Source: Georgenia muralis
GTDB taxonomy: Bacteria; Actinomycetota; Actinomycetes; Actinomycetales; Actinomycetaceae
Direction of reading: 5' to 3'
DNA length: 64,000 bases
NCBI RefSeq assembly: GCF_003814705.1
Contig: NZ_RKRA01000001.1
Span: forward strand, 1,302,001 to 1,366,000
Part shown: one piece after another, positions 45,952 through 55,247 of the stretch
Layout of the letters: the number at the start of each line of letters is the position of its first letter
Numbering within the stretch: position 1 is the first letter of the stretch
Made by a program: the position numbers and the translations under genes
Notes under the pieces: model-generated
Databases searched by the model: none
What the model was told of the DNA's origin: nothing
The model's input: the letters and a program-made list of their open reading frames with translations, nothing else

Positions 45952-48786
45952 TCAACTCCGGCGGGCGCGCGCCCGCGCCCGTACCCGCGCCCGCCACAGC
46001 CCCTTGCGCACCTCGTCGAACCACAGCACCGCGGACGCCGCCGCCACGCACACCGCCCATTGCCAGCCGTCGAGCGCCGCGGTGCCGAAGGCGCTCTGCA
46101 GCACCGGCACGTGCACGACGAGGAGCTGCAGCACCACCGCCAGTCCCACCGACGCCCACAGCCACGTGTTGGTGAACAGCCCCCGGAACGCCGAGGTCGT
46201 CTCCGAGCGCGAGTTGAACGCGTTGAACAGCTGTGCCAGCACGAGCGTGGTGAACCCCGCCGTGCGCGCCACCTCGAGAGAGTCGGCGCCCACCACCAGC
46301 CCGCCGGGCAGGACGGCACGCTCGACGAGACCGCCGGGGAGGAACACGTCGATGGTGAGCAGCGTCGCGAGCGCCATGACCAGGCCGATCGTCAGCACGC
46401 CGGTCCACATCCGCCGGTCGATGATGCGCTCGCTGAGCCGCCGGGGCGGACGGGCCATGACGTCGTCGATCTCCGGGTCGACCCCCATCGCGAGCGCGGG
46501 CCCGGAGTCCGTGACGAGGTTGATCCACAGGATCTGGGTGGCCAGGAGCGGCACGACGACGGCGTCGTCGCCCGCACCGGCGAGCCCGATGACGCCTGCG
46601 AGGACGACGCCGAGGAAGACGGTGAGGACCTCGCCCATGTTGGAGGAGAGCAGGTAGCGCAGGAACTTGCGGATGTTGTCGAAGATGACCCGGCCCAGGC
46701 GGACGGCGACGACGATCGTGGCGAAGTTGTCGTCGCCGAGGATCATCTTCGAGGCCTCCTTCGTGACCTCGGTGCCCGTCACGCCCATCGCGATGCCGAT
46801 GTCGGCGGACTTCAGGGCCGGGGCGTCGTTGACGCCGTCGCCGGTCATCGCCACGACCTGACCGTCGGCCTGGAGCGCGTCGACGATGCGGAGCTTGTGC
46901 TCGGGCGCCACCCGGGCGTAGACGGAGTGCTCGCGCACGGTCGAGATGAGCTCCTTCGCCGACATCTCCTCGAGCCGGGCGCCGGTGACCGCCCGTTCCC
47001 CGGCGACGGCGATGCCCAGGTCCGTAGCGATCCGGGCAGCGGTGGAGGGGTGGTCACCGGTGATCATCATGACCCGCACGCCGGCCCGGTGGGCCTCGGC
47101 GACGGCGGCGGCCGCCTCGGGCCGGGGCGGGTCGATGATCCCGACCACGCCGAGGTAGACGAGGTCCCGCTCGACGCTCTCGTCGAGGTCGTCGGCGTGC
47201 GCGCCGGCGTCGACCCGGCGGTAGGCGACCCCGAGCGTGCGGAACGCCTGGGCGGACAGGGCCTCGACGTCGGCGAGGGCCTGCTCGCGCCGGGCGTCGT
47301 CGAGGACCTCGACGCCCTCGCCGACCTGCAGCCCGGTGCACCGGCCGAGGAGGACGTCCGGGGCGCCCTTGGTGACGATCGCCCAGGGTCCCGGGCCGGC
47401 GGGGTCCACCAGCGCCGTCATGAGCTTGCGTTCGGAGGTGAAGGGGACCTCGCCGCGCCGCTCGACGCCGCCGACCCGGTCGCTGGTGCCCGCGAGCTTG
47501 CGGGCCGCGACGAGGAAGGCGGCCTCCGTCGGGTCGCCCTGGATCTCCCAGACACCGTCGTGCTCGCGGAGCTGGGCGTTGTTGGCGAGCGTGCCGCCGC
47601 CGAGCACCATGACCGCCTCGCGCAGGACCATCGGGTCGGTGGCGTCGCGCCCCACCTGGCGCACGGTCCCCTCGGGCCGGTACCCGACGCCGGTCAGCTC
47701 GAGCTCGCCCGAGGCGGTCCGCACCCGCTGCACGGTCATCTCGTTCTTCGTGAGCGTGCCGGTCTTGTCGGAGGCGATGACCGAGGCCGAGCCGAGGGTC
47801 TCCACGGAGTGGAGCCGCTTGACGACGGCGTTGCGCCCCGCCATCCGCTGCACACCGATGGCCAGGACCACCGAGAGGATGGCGGGCAGTCCCTCGGGCA
47901 CCGCGGCCACGGCGAGGGAGACACCGAGCAGCAGCACCGTGACGAACCCGGTGAGCGTGGTGACCTCGTTGACGAGCGCGGTGACCACCATGACCACCAC
48001 CGCGATGGCGACGACGGTCCCCCCGAGGAGGCGGGAGACGGCGGCGATCTCACGCTGCAGCGGGGTGGGGTCCTCCTCCGTGGAGTCGAGCATCTCGGCG
48101 ATCGCGCCCATCTCGGTCGCCATGCCGGTGGCGGTGACCACCGCCCGTCCCACCCCCTGGGCGACGGCGGTGCCGCGGTAGACCATGTCCAGCCGGTCAC
48201 CCAACGAGGCCGGGGCGGGCAGGGTCGCCGGGTCCTTGAGCACCGCCTCGCTCTCCCCGGTCAGGGAGGCCTCGGCCACCCTCAGCCCCGTCGCGGTGAC
48301 GAGCCGGGCGTCGGCCCCCACGGCGTCGCCCTCGCTCAGGACGAGCACGTCGCCACGGACGAGCTCGGCCGATGGGACGGTGAGCAGCTCACCGTCGCGC
48401 AGGACGGTCGATGCCGAGGCGGTCATCGCCGCCAGCGCGGCGACGGCGTCCTCGGCCCGGCTCTCCTGGACCAGGCCGAGGACGGCGTTGAGGACGACGA
48501 CGGCGAGGATGACCACCGCGTCGACCGGGACGCCGTCGGCACCCTCGGCGAACCACGCCGCCACCGAGATGACCACCGCGACCAGCAGGAGGTAGACGAG
48601 CGGGTCCTGGAACTGGCGCAGCACCCGGCGCCACAGCGGGACGGGCGGGGTCGGGCGCAGCTCGTTGGGGCCGTCCCGCTCGAGCCGGCGGGCCGCCTCG
48701 GTGCCGGTGAGCCCGAGGGCCGGGTCGACCCCGAGCCCCGCCGCGACGTCCGCCGCGTCACGCACGGAGCAGTCGGTGGTGTCCAC
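45952..48786 (-). CDS. Cation-translocating P-type ATPase (P2-type)
   Basis: A 944-residue ATPase. The N-terminal cation-ATPase domain is followed by TM1-2, an actuator with LTGESEAV, TM3-4 with the ion-site motif AAVPEGLPA, the phosphorylation site Asp340 in SDKTGTLT, the nucleotide domain and MTGDGVNDAPALK, then six C-terminal helices. PEGLPA and the overall layout put it with P2-type Ca2+ or Na+/K+-like pumps; the ion is not certain. GTG 48786 is chosen, with a weak GACTGT -10 just upstream and little ribosome site. The C-terminus is Arg/Ala-rich. Confidence 0.93.
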   Translation of the reverse strand: MDTTDCSVRDAADVAAGLGVDPALGLTGTEAARRLERDGPNELRPTPPVPLWRRVLRQFQDPLVYLLLVAVVISVAAWFAEGADGVPVDAVVILAVVVLNAVLGLVQESRAEDAVAALAAMTASASTVLRDGELLTVPSAELVRGDVLVLSEGDAVGADARLVTATGLRVAEASLTGESEAVLKDPATLPAPASLGDRLDMVYRGTAVAQGVGRAVVTATGMATEMGAIAEMLDSTEEDPTPLQREIAAVSRLLGGTVVAIAVVVMVVTALVNEVTTLTGFVTVLLLGVSLAVAAVPEGLPAILSVVLAIGVQRMAGRNAVVKRLHSVETLGSASVIASDKTGTLTKNEMTVQRVRTASGELELTGVGYRPEGTVRQVGRDATDPMVLREAVMVLGGGTLANNAQLREHDGVWEIQGDPTEAAFLVAARKLAGTSDRVGGVERRGEVPFTSERKLMTALVDPAGPGPWAIVTKGAPDVLLGRCTGLQVGEGVEVLDDARREQALADVEALSAQAFRTLGVAYRRVDAGAHADDLDESVERDLVYLGVVGIIDPPRPEAAAAVAEAHRAGVRVMMITGDHPSTAARIATDLGIAVAGERAVTGARLEEMSAKELISTVREHSVYARVAPEHKLRIVDALQADGQVVAMTGDGVNDAPALKSADIGIAMGVTGTEVTKEASKMILGDDNFATIVVAVRLGRVIFDNIRKFLRYLLSSNMGEVLTVFLGVVLAGVIGLAGAGDDAVVVPLLATQILWINLVTDSGPALAMGVDPEIDDVMARPPRRLSERIIDRRMWTGVLTIGLVMALATLLTIDVFLPGGLVERAVLPGGLVVGADSLEVARTAGFTTLVLAQLFNAFNSRSETTSAFRGLFTNTWLWASVGLAVVLQLLVVHVPVLQSAFGTAALDGWQWAVCVAAASAVLWFDEVRKGLWRARVRARARARRS

Positions 48787-48854
48787 CCCTGACAGTCTCG
48801 TCCGGAACCGCTGCCGTGACGAGAGACGGAAGGGCCGTCGGATACGCTGCTGCG

Positions 48855-48953
48855 GTGCCGCTCGCCCCTGCCTCCGCCCGCGACGGCAGGGCTCACGCGG
48901 CCGCGGTGGCCCTGGCCGCCGTAGCGCCGCGTCCCCGCCCGGTCCTGCTGTGA
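48855..48953 (+). CDS. Candidate leaderless 32-codon upstream ORF
   Basis: TACGCT (48843-48848) is followed 6 nt later by GTG 48855. The frame runs for 32 codons to TGA at 48951, which overlaps the GTG of the MFS gene (GTGA). The MFS gene itself has no ribosome site. The peptide is Ala/Pro/Arg-rich with no motif. This looks like a leader that delivers ribosomes to the MFS start, though it could be chance. Confidence 0.4.
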   Translation: MPLAPASARDGRAHAAAVALAAVAPRPRPVLL

Positions 48954-50254
48954 GGGTCCTGGGCGACCTGCGGTCCCTCGCCGTCCACGCCGGCTTCCGC
49001 AAGCTCTTCGCCGTCCGCCTGGTCTCCCAGGCCGGGGACGGGATGTTCCAGATCGGCCTGGCCACCCTCTTCTTCTTCAGCCCGCAGAACATGGCGACCG
49101 CGTCCGGCGTCGCCGCGGCGTTCGCGGTGCTGCTCCTGCCGTTCACGGTGGTCGGACCGTTCGCGGGGCCGCTGCTGGACCGGTGGCGCCGGCGTCAGGT
49201 CCTCCTCCTGGGCAACGCCCTGCGGGTGGTGCTGACCCTGGTCCTGGCCACCCTCATGGTCACCGTCGGGGTGGGACCGCCCGTCTACGTCCTCGCGCTC
49301 GTCACGCTCGGGGTCAACCGGTTCCTGCTCGCCGCCCTCTCGGCGGGCCTGCCCCGCGTGGTCCCGCGCGAGCAGCTCCTCCTGGCCAACACCCTGACCC
49401 CCACCCTCGGCGCGGTCTCGGCGGTGGCGGGCGCCGTCCTCGGGTTCGTCATCGGCTGGCTGGTCCCCGCCGGTCCGGTCAAGGACGGCGTCGTCCTCGC
49501 CGTGGCGGCGGCGGTCCTGGCCGTGGCCGCCGCCCTGGCGCTGCGCCTGGGCCGGGACGAGCTGGGCCCGGACCAGCGCCCCGGTCCCGCCGGCCTGTGG
49601 CACGACGTGCGGACGACCGCGGCGGACATGGTGCTCGGCGCCCGGTACCTCATCGCCCGCCGGACCCCCGGGCTGGCCCTGGGCGTCATGGCAGCGCACC
49701 GGTTCCTGTACGGGCTGAACTTCATCGCGCTGCTGCTCATGTCGCGCAACCTCTTCGCCGACCCCGCCGACACCAGCGCGGGGCTGGCGGTGTTCGCCAC
49801 GCTCACCGGCCTCTCCTTCCTCGGCAACGGCCTGGCCATCGTCCTGACCCCACTCGCGCACGAGCGGGTGCGGCCCTCGGTGTGGGTGACGGTGTGCCTG
49901 GGGGTCGCGGCGGTGAGCCAGGCGCTGCTCGTCACCTCCTCGGCGCTGGGTGTCGTGGTCGCGGCGGCGGTGCTCATGGGGCTGGGGGTGCAGGGCGCCA
50001 AGATCGCGGTGGACACGATCGTCCAGCGCGACACCGACGACGCCTTCCGAGGTCGGGCGTTCGCCCTCTACGACGTGCTGTACAACGCCGCGTTCGTCGG
50101 GGCCGCGGCGCTGGCGGCCGTCGCCCTGCCCGACACGGGCTGGTCGCCGGGAGTCTTCGCGGTGCTCACCGGGGTGTACGTCGTCGTCGCGCTGGCCTAC
50201 CGCGCGGGCACCGTCCGGGTCGGCGACGAGCCGGTGGCTACCGTGCGTCGCTGA
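48950..50254 (+). CDS. MFS transporter
   Basis: A 434-residue, twelve-helix MFS protein of the MDR/enterobactin-exporter-like (MFS_3) kind. Features are FRKLFAVRLVSQAGDGMFQIGL at the start, GPFAGPLLDRWRRRQVLLLGN as the A-motif and FRGRAFALYDVLYNAAF late. The substrate is unknown. GTG 48950 lacks a Shine-Dalgarno sequence and overlaps the stop of the upstream mini-ORF, which suggests coupled initiation. It diverges from the P-type ATPase. Confidence 0.87.
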   Translation: MRVLGDLRSLAVHAGFRKLFAVRLVSQAGDGMFQIGLATLFFFSPQNMATASGVAAAFAVLLLPFTVVGPFAGPLLDRWRRRQVLLLGNALRVVLTLVLATLMVTVGVGPPVYVLALVTLGVNRFLLAALSAGLPRVVPREQLLLANTLTPTLGAVSAVAGAVLGFVIGWLVPAGPVKDGVVLAVAAAVLAVAAALALRLGRDELGPDQRPGPAGLWHDVRTTAADMVLGARYLIARRTPGLALGVMAAHRFLYGLNFIALLLMSRNLFADPADTSAGLAVFATLTGLSFLGNGLAIVLTPLAHERVRPSVWVTVCLGVAAVSQALLVTSSALGVVVAAAVLMGLGVQGAKIAVDTIVQRDTDDAFRGRAFALYDVLYNAAFVGAAALAAVALPDTGWSPGVFAVLTGVYVVVALAYRAGTVRVGDEPVATVRR

Positions 50255-50263
50255 GGTCCGGCG

Positions 50264-50812
50264 CTACTTCGCGTCCGTGACGACCTCCCAGGCCTCGACG
50301 GGCCCGGGGACGACGACGAAGAGGCGGTGGACGGCGGGAGCCGCGACGTCGGCGAGCCGTTCGCGGCGGGCCGGGTCGCGCACGGCGAGCTTGGCCAGGA
50401 GGTGACGCCACTCGTGGGCCAGCTGCCCGTCGGTGACCGGGATGCGCGGCACGCCGGGCGACCCGGCGGCGGGGAGGGCGGGCGACCCGGCGGCGGGGAG
50501 GGCGGCCGACCCGGCGGCGGGGAGGGCGGCCGACCCGTCAGTGGGGACGCCGGGCGATCCGGCCGGCGGGTGCAGGATCTTGGTGACGTCGTAGCGGTAG
50601 CCGCGGCGGGTGGCCTCCTCGGCCACCCCCGCCAGGTACTCCCCGACCGCGGCGAGCGGGTCGGGCTGCTCCCGGAACCGGGTGAGCTGGGGGTGGTGCC
50701 GGTAGCCCCGCGTGCGTCCCGCGAGGACGGCCTGGGCCAGGAGCGCCTCACGCCAGCCCGCGGTCAGGCCCTGGCGGTCGAGGTAGGCCGGGTCCAGGGA
50801 CCAGATCCTCAT
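50264..50812 (-). CDS. Pyrimidine dimer DNA glycosylase/endonuclease V family protein
   Basis: A 182-residue protein. MRIWSLDPAYLDRQGLTAGW, the following REALLAQAVLAGRTRGYRHHPQL segment and RGYRYDVTKI match the Pyr_excise family related to T4 endonuclease V, which excises UV dimers. Between the two conserved halves is a low-complexity insert of 8-residue GSPALPAA-like units encoded by 24-bp DNA repeats. ATG 50812 overlaps the stop of pcnA, so the two are coupled. Confidence 0.82.
   Translation of the reverse strand: MRIWSLDPAYLDRQGLTAGWREALLAQAVLAGRTRGYRHHPQLTRFREQPDPLAAVGEYLAGVAEEATRRGYRYDVTKILHPPAGSPGVPTDGSAALPAAGSAALPAAGSPALPAAGSPGVPRIPVTDGQLAHEWRHLLAKLAVRDPARRERLADVAAPAVHRLFVVVPGPVEAWEVVTDAK
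50460..50535. repeat. 24-bp tandem repeats inside endonuclease V-like gene
   Basis: ACCCGGCGGCGGGGAGGGCG starts at 50461, 50485 and 50509, with a diverged fourth unit at 50533. The units are in frame and encode Ala/Pro linker residues. Slippage here would change only linker length. Confidence 0.85.
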
Positions 50813-52269
50813 GCGGGCCGGGCCGCCCACCACGCGAGCAGGGCCTCGCGGGCGGCCTCCTCACCGAGTGGGCCGCGCTCCATCCGCAGGTCGAGGAGGA
50901 ACCGGTAGGCCTCGCCGACCACCGGCCCGGCCGGGACCTGGAGGACCTCCATGATGGCCGTGCCGTCGAGGTCGGGCCGGATCGAGCGCAGCTCCTCCTC
51001 CTCGCGCAGCCGGGCGATGCGCTCCTCGAGGTCGTCGTAAGCCGCCGACAGCCGCATGGCCTTGCGCTGGTTGCGGGTGGTTGAGTCGGCGCGGGTGAGT
51101 CGGTGGAGCCGCTCGAGGAGGTGGCCCGCGTCCGTGACGTAGCGGCGCACGGCCGAGTCCGTCCACGCCCCCTCGCCGTAGCCGTGGAAGCGCAGGTGCA
51201 GCTCGACCAGGCGGCTGACGTCCTTGACGGTCTGCTTGTCGAAGCGGAGCTCCTTGAGCCGCTTGCTCGTCAGCTTCGCGCCGACGAGCTCGTGGTGGTG
51301 GAAGCTGACGCCACCGCCCGGCTCGAACCGGCGGGTGGCCGGCTTGCCGACGTCGTGCATGAGCGCGGCCAGCCGCAGGACCAGGTCGGGCCCGGGCACG
51401 GGGCCGTCGGGGCCGGTCTCGAGGTCGATCGCCTGCTCGAGGACCGTGAGGGTGTGCTCGTAGACGTCCTTGTGGCGGCGGTGCTCGTCGACCGTGTGCT
51501 GCAGGGCGGCGAGCTCGGGCAGGACGACGTCGGCGACGCCGGTGTAGACCATGAGCTCCAGGCCGCGCCGGGGCCGGCGCGAGAGGAGGAGCCGTTCGAG
51601 CTCGGCCCGGACCCGCTCGGCGGAGACGATCCCCAGGCGCGGCGCCATCGCAGCCATCGCCCGCATGACGTCCTCGGCGACGTCGAAGCCGAGCTGGGCG
51701 CTGAAGCGGGCGGCGCGCATGATCCGCAAGGGGTCGTCGTCGAAGGAGCGCTCGGCGCCGGCGGGGGTGCGCAGGAGCCGGTCGGCGAGGTCGCCGAGGC
51801 CGTCGTGGGGGTCGACGAAGGTCAGCCCGGGCAGCCGCACGGCCATGGCGTTGACCGTGAAGTCCCTGCGCGAGAGGTCGCCCTCGAGCGTCTCCCCGTA
51901 CTCGACGGCCGGCTTGCGCGAGCCCACCTCGTACGCCTCGGTGCGGTAGGTGGTGACCTCGACGACGACGTCACCCTTGCGGGCGCCGATCGTGCCGAAC
52001 TCCTTGCCGATGTCCCAGCGGGCGTCGCCCCAGGCGCGCAGGAGCCGCTCGGTCTGCTCCGGACGGGCCGAGGTGGCGAAGTCGAGGTCGTGGGACACCG
52101 CGCCGAGGAAGGCGTCACGGACGGGACCGCCGACGAGGGCGAGCTCGTGGCCGGCGTCGGCGAAGACCCTGCCCACCTCCTGGACGGCGGCGGGCAGGCC
52201 GGCGAGCGAGGCCAGTGCGGCACGCTGGAGCTCGAGGCGGCGGTCGGTCGCTGGCTGGGGGCTGGGCAC
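50809..52269 (-). CDS. pcnA: CCA tRNA nucleotidyltransferase
   Basis: A 486-residue class II nucleotidyltransferase that adds or repairs the tRNA CCA end. The head domain has LVGGPVRDAFLG and the metal-binding HDLDFAT. RRDFTVNAMA and the D-D-P-LRIMRAARF neck follow. A C-terminal HD domain (MHDVGKP, about residue 300) suggests added phosphatase or 2',3'-phosphodiesterase activity. Gene position next to a divergent NUDIX gene matches Rv3907c. GTG 52269 is 6 nt after CACCCT without a ribosome site, probably leaderless. Confidence 0.93.
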   Translation of the reverse strand: MPSPQPATDRRLELQRAALASLAGLPAAVQEVGRVFADAGHELALVGGPVRDAFLGAVSHDLDFATSARPEQTERLLRAWGDARWDIGKEFGTIGARKGDVVVEVTTYRTEAYEVGSRKPAVEYGETLEGDLSRRDFTVNAMAVRLPGLTFVDPHDGLGDLADRLLRTPAGAERSFDDDPLRIMRAARFSAQLGFDVAEDVMRAMAAMAPRLGIVSAERVRAELERLLLSRRPRRGLELMVYTGVADVVLPELAALQHTVDEHRRHKDVYEHTLTVLEQAIDLETGPDGPVPGPDLVLRLAALMHDVGKPATRRFEPGGGVSFHHHELVGAKLTSKRLKELRFDKQTVKDVSRLVELHLRFHGYGEGAWTDSAVRRYVTDAGHLLERLHRLTRADSTTRNQRKAMRLSAAYDDLEERIARLREEEELRSIRPDLDGTAIMEVLQVPAGPVVGEAYRFLLDLRMERGPLGEEAAREALLAWWAARPA

Positions 52270-52373
52270 CGACCAAGGGTGCCACGCCGCCGCCGTGGAC
52301 CTCCCGCCGGGGCGGCGTGCGGCCGGTCACCCCCGGTCGCGCGGTGGAGCCAGCCGGACGCGCCCGTGCCATT

Positions 52374-52379
52374 TACAGT
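52374..52379 (+). promoter_or_regulatory. -10 box TACAGT of leaderless NUDIX operon
   Basis: TACAGT ends 7 nt before ATG 52387, and there is no ribosome site between. Transcription is expected to start at the ATG. This would be the promoter of the NUDIX-DUF6049-murJ operon. Confidence 0.65.
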
Positions 52380-52386
52380 GGACTGC

Positions 52387-52911
52387 ATGCCAACCGCCTT
52401 CCCCGTGCCGCGACCTCAGGTCCCGCGGCAGCCACGGAACCGGTTGGTGGCCGCGCGCTCGAGCGCGCTGCCGGTCGTCGACGAGACCTCCGCGGGGGGC
52501 CTGGTCGTCGACGTCGTCGAGGGGCGGGCGTTCACGGCGGTCATCGCGCGACGCAACCGCGCGGGTCGCCTGGAGTGGTGCCTGCCCAAGGGGCACCTCG
52601 AGGGGGAGGAGACCCCCGCCGAGGCCGCCGTGCGCGAGATCGCCGAGGAGACGGGCATCGCCGGGCGGGTCCTGCGCCACCTCGCGACCATCGACTACTG
52701 GTTCGCCGGCACCGACCGCCGCGTGCACAAGGTGGTCCACCACTTCCTGCTGGAGGCCACCGGTGGCTTCCTCACGATCGAGAACGACCCCGACCACGAG
52801 GCCGAGGACGTCGCCTGGGTCGGCCTCGAGGAGGTCGCCACCCGGCTGGCGTACCCCAACGAGCGCCGGGTGGTCGCCACCGCGCGGGACGTGCTGGCCG
52901 GCCGCGCATGA
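52387..52911 (+). CDS. NUDIX hydrolase (MutT4-like)
   Basis: A 174-residue NUDIX protein. The box GHLEGEETPAEAAVREIAEETGI fits GX5EX7REUXEEXGU exactly apart from the split needed here for length. It hydrolyses a nucleoside diphosphate linked to another group; the mycobacterial neighbour MutT4 (Rv3908) is the positional counterpart. The N-terminal 40 residues are a Pro/Arg-rich extension. It overlaps the next gene as ATGA. Confidence 0.92.
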   Translation: MPTAFPVPRPQVPRQPRNRLVAARSSALPVVDETSAGGLVVDVVEGRAFTAVIARRNRAGRLEWCLPKGHLEGEETPAEAAVREIAEETGIAGRVLRHLATIDYWFAGTDRRVHKVVHHFLLEATGGFLTIENDPDHEAEDVAWVGLEEVATRLAYPNERRVVATARDVLAGRA

Positions 52912-55247
52912 ACCCACGACGGGTGTGGGCCGGGGCGGCCCTCGCCGCCGGGGCCGCCCTCCTGACCCCCGCCGTGCTGCCTGCGGCCGCGGTGCCCGCC
53001 GCCGCACGGACGGCGAGCAGCAGCGAGGCCCACACCGTGGCCCGGCCGGCCGCGGTCGAGGGTGACGGCACCGCGGACCTCGAGGTCGAGATCACCGACG
53101 TCGCCCCGGCCGTCCTGCGCCCGGACCAACCGCTGCGGGTGACGGGCACCATCGTCAACGACACCGCGGAGGACGTCACCGCCCCGGTGGTGCGGCTGCG
53201 GGTGCAGCGCACCACCCCCGTCTCACGGTCGGCGCTCGAGCGTTGGCTGCAGCCCGGCACGCTCTCGAGCACGGTGGTCGTCGCCCGCGAGGAGCTCCCT
53301 GCCGAGCTGCCCGCGGGCGCCACCGCCACCTTCTCCGTCGAGATCGAGCCGGCGACCCTGCCGCTCCTCGCGAGCCACGCCTCGTGGGGGCCACGGGGCA
53401 TCGAGGCGAGCGTGCACGACGCGTCGGGCACCACCTCGCTGGAGGGGGCCGACCGGTCGTACCTGCTGTGGGAGCCGGACCTCGACCTCACCGCGATGCC
53501 CGTCGGCCTGCTGGTCCCGGTGGTCCCGACCGCCGAGGAGCTCCGCGAGGCCCGCGCGGAGGGCACGGACGTGGCCACCGCGGCGACGCCGCGACTCCTC
53601 GAGGTGCTCGCCGCGGTCGACCAGCCGGGCGTCACCCTCGCCGTGGACGGCTTGCTCCTCGCCGAGCCGGGGCCGGGTCCCCAGGACGACGGCGCCACCG
53701 ACGACACCGGCGACGACGCGGGCACCACCGCGTCCGGGGAGGAGGACGCCGTGCCGGACGGTCCCCTCGTCCCCGGCCCGACCGAGGGGGACGACGGCGC
53801 CACGGTTGGTCCGGACGACGCCGGGAGCCCCGGCGCCACCGACGACGCGACCGACGACGCGACCGACGAACCCACCGACGAACCCACCGGTGACCCGACG
53901 GACGCCCCCGCCCCTCGGGAGGAGGGCGGTGGCCTCGTCGAGGCGCTCGCCCTGCGCTCGACCGCCGAGGGGAGCGAGGTCACGGTCCTGCCGTGGTCCG
54001 ACGCCGACGTCGCCGCTCTCGCCCACGCCGGCCGCCCCGACCTGCTCACCCGCGCCCTGGACCGCGCGCAGGCCGCGGCGGAGGACGCCGGGCTCACCGC
54101 CGGCACGGACCTGTCCTGGCCGGTCTCGGTCGACCAGGTCACCGCCGCCCGCGCCACCGCGAACGGAGCCGGCGCACTCGTCGTCCCGGACTCGGCCGTG
54201 CCGACGTCGACCGAGCTGACCTTCACGCCCTCGGGTCGGACCGACCTCGTCGTCGCCGCGGACGCGACCCTGCCGGCCCTCGTCGTGGACGAACGGCTCT
54301 CCGCCGTCCTCGGCGGCACCCTGCCCGGCGCGACCACCGACGACGAGGCGCTCGACCTCACGGCGCTCGACGCCCGCCAGCTCCTGCTCGCCGAGACCGC
54401 CGTCATCGCCCGCGAGCGCCCCAACGACCCGCGCGCCGTCGTCATGACGCTCCCGCGCGCCGTCGGCACGGGCACGGACCTCGACCTCGTCGCCGTCGCC
54501 CTCGACGCGCTGGCCGACGCGCCGTGGACCGAGCCAGCCACCGCCGGCGACCTCACCGCCCTGGCCGCCGCGACGACCTCGCGCCAGGCCCTGCCCGAGG
54601 AGAGCGTCGCCGGGAGTGAGGTCGACCCCGGCCTCCTCGCCGCCGCGGACGCCGTCGCCGCCGACGCCGTCACCTTCGCGGCGATCACGCCCGAGCCGGA
54701 CGTCATCACCACGCCGGTGGTCGACGCCCTCACCCCGGTCGTCTCCACCGCCTGGCGGGAGGACCCGGCCGGCCGCGAGTCGCTCGTCGCCGGCGTCGCC
54801 GCCGAGGTCGCCGCGCTGGACGGGCTCGTCGTCGCGCTGCCGTCGTCCACCCTCAACCTCATCAACTCCTCCGCCCAGATCCCGGTGAACGTGCGCAACG
54901 ACCTCGGCGTCGACGTCACCGTCCGGGTCCTCCTCGAGCCGGGCGACCTGCGGCTGCAGGCCCCCCAGCCCGTCCCGCTCGTCGTGCCGGCCGGCTCCCA
55001 GGCGACCGCCCAGGTGCAGGTGCGCGCCGTCGGCAGCGGTGACGTGCGCGCCGGCATCACCCTCCTCGGCCCGGACGGCGCCGAGGTGGGCACCGCCGCC
55101 GACCTGCAGGTCCGGGTGCGGGCCGACTGGGAGAACGTCGGGACGGCGGTCGTCGCCGGCCTGCTCGGCGTCATGCTCGTCGTCGGGATCGTCCGCACCG
55201 TGCGCCGCGGGCCGCGGACGCCCCCGGTCGTGGACGAGGACTCGTGA
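52908..55247 (+). CDS. DUF6049 family exported membrane protein
   Basis: A 779-residue protein corresponding in position to Rv3909. It has a signal peptide (about 1-35), a beta-rich domain starting LEVEITDVAPAVLRPDQPL, a central Asp/Thr/Pro linker (about 255-340) and a second extracellular domain. A late Ig-like part (PVNVRNDLGVDVTVRVLLEP) precedes one C-terminal helix near 750 and a short cytoplasmic tail. It is always next to murJ in actinobacteria as far as I recall, so a cell-wall role is likely but unproven. Both ends overlap neighbours by 4 bp. Confidence 0.87.
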   Translation: MNPRRVWAGAALAAGAALLTPAVLPAAAVPAAARTASSSEAHTVARPAAVEGDGTADLEVEITDVAPAVLRPDQPLRVTGTIVNDTAEDVTAPVVRLRVQRTTPVSRSALERWLQPGTLSSTVVVAREELPAELPAGATATFSVEIEPATLPLLASHASWGPRGIEASVHDASGTTSLEGADRSYLLWEPDLDLTAMPVGLLVPVVPTAEELREARAEGTDVATAATPRLLEVLAAVDQPGVTLAVDGLLLAEPGPGPQDDGATDDTGDDAGTTASGEEDAVPDGPLVPGPTEGDDGATVGPDDAGSPGATDDATDDATDEPTDEPTGDPTDAPAPREEGGGLVEALALRSTAEGSEVTVLPWSDADVAALAHAGRPDLLTRALDRAQAAAEDAGLTAGTDLSWPVSVDQVTAARATANGAGALVVPDSAVPTSTELTFTPSGRTDLVVAADATLPALVVDERLSAVLGGTLPGATTDDEALDLTALDARQLLLAETAVIARERPNDPRAVVMTLPRAVGTGTDLDLVAVALDALADAPWTEPATAGDLTALAAATTSRQALPEESVAGSEVDPGLLAAADAVAADAVTFAAITPEPDVITTPVVDALTPVVSTAWREDPAGRESLVAGVAAEVAALDGLVVALPSSTLNLINSSAQIPVNVRNDLGVDVTVRVLLEPGDLRLQAPQPVPLVVPAGSQATAQVQVRAVGSGDVRAGITLLGPDGAEVGTAADLQVRVRADWENVGTAVVAGLLGVMLVVGIVRTVRRGPRTPPVVDEDS

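Noticed and set aside
45874-48792. A 972-codon plus-strand frame opposite the P-type ATPase
   Set aside because: His/Asp/Arg-rich antisense translation with no domain; the ATPase on the other strand is complete.
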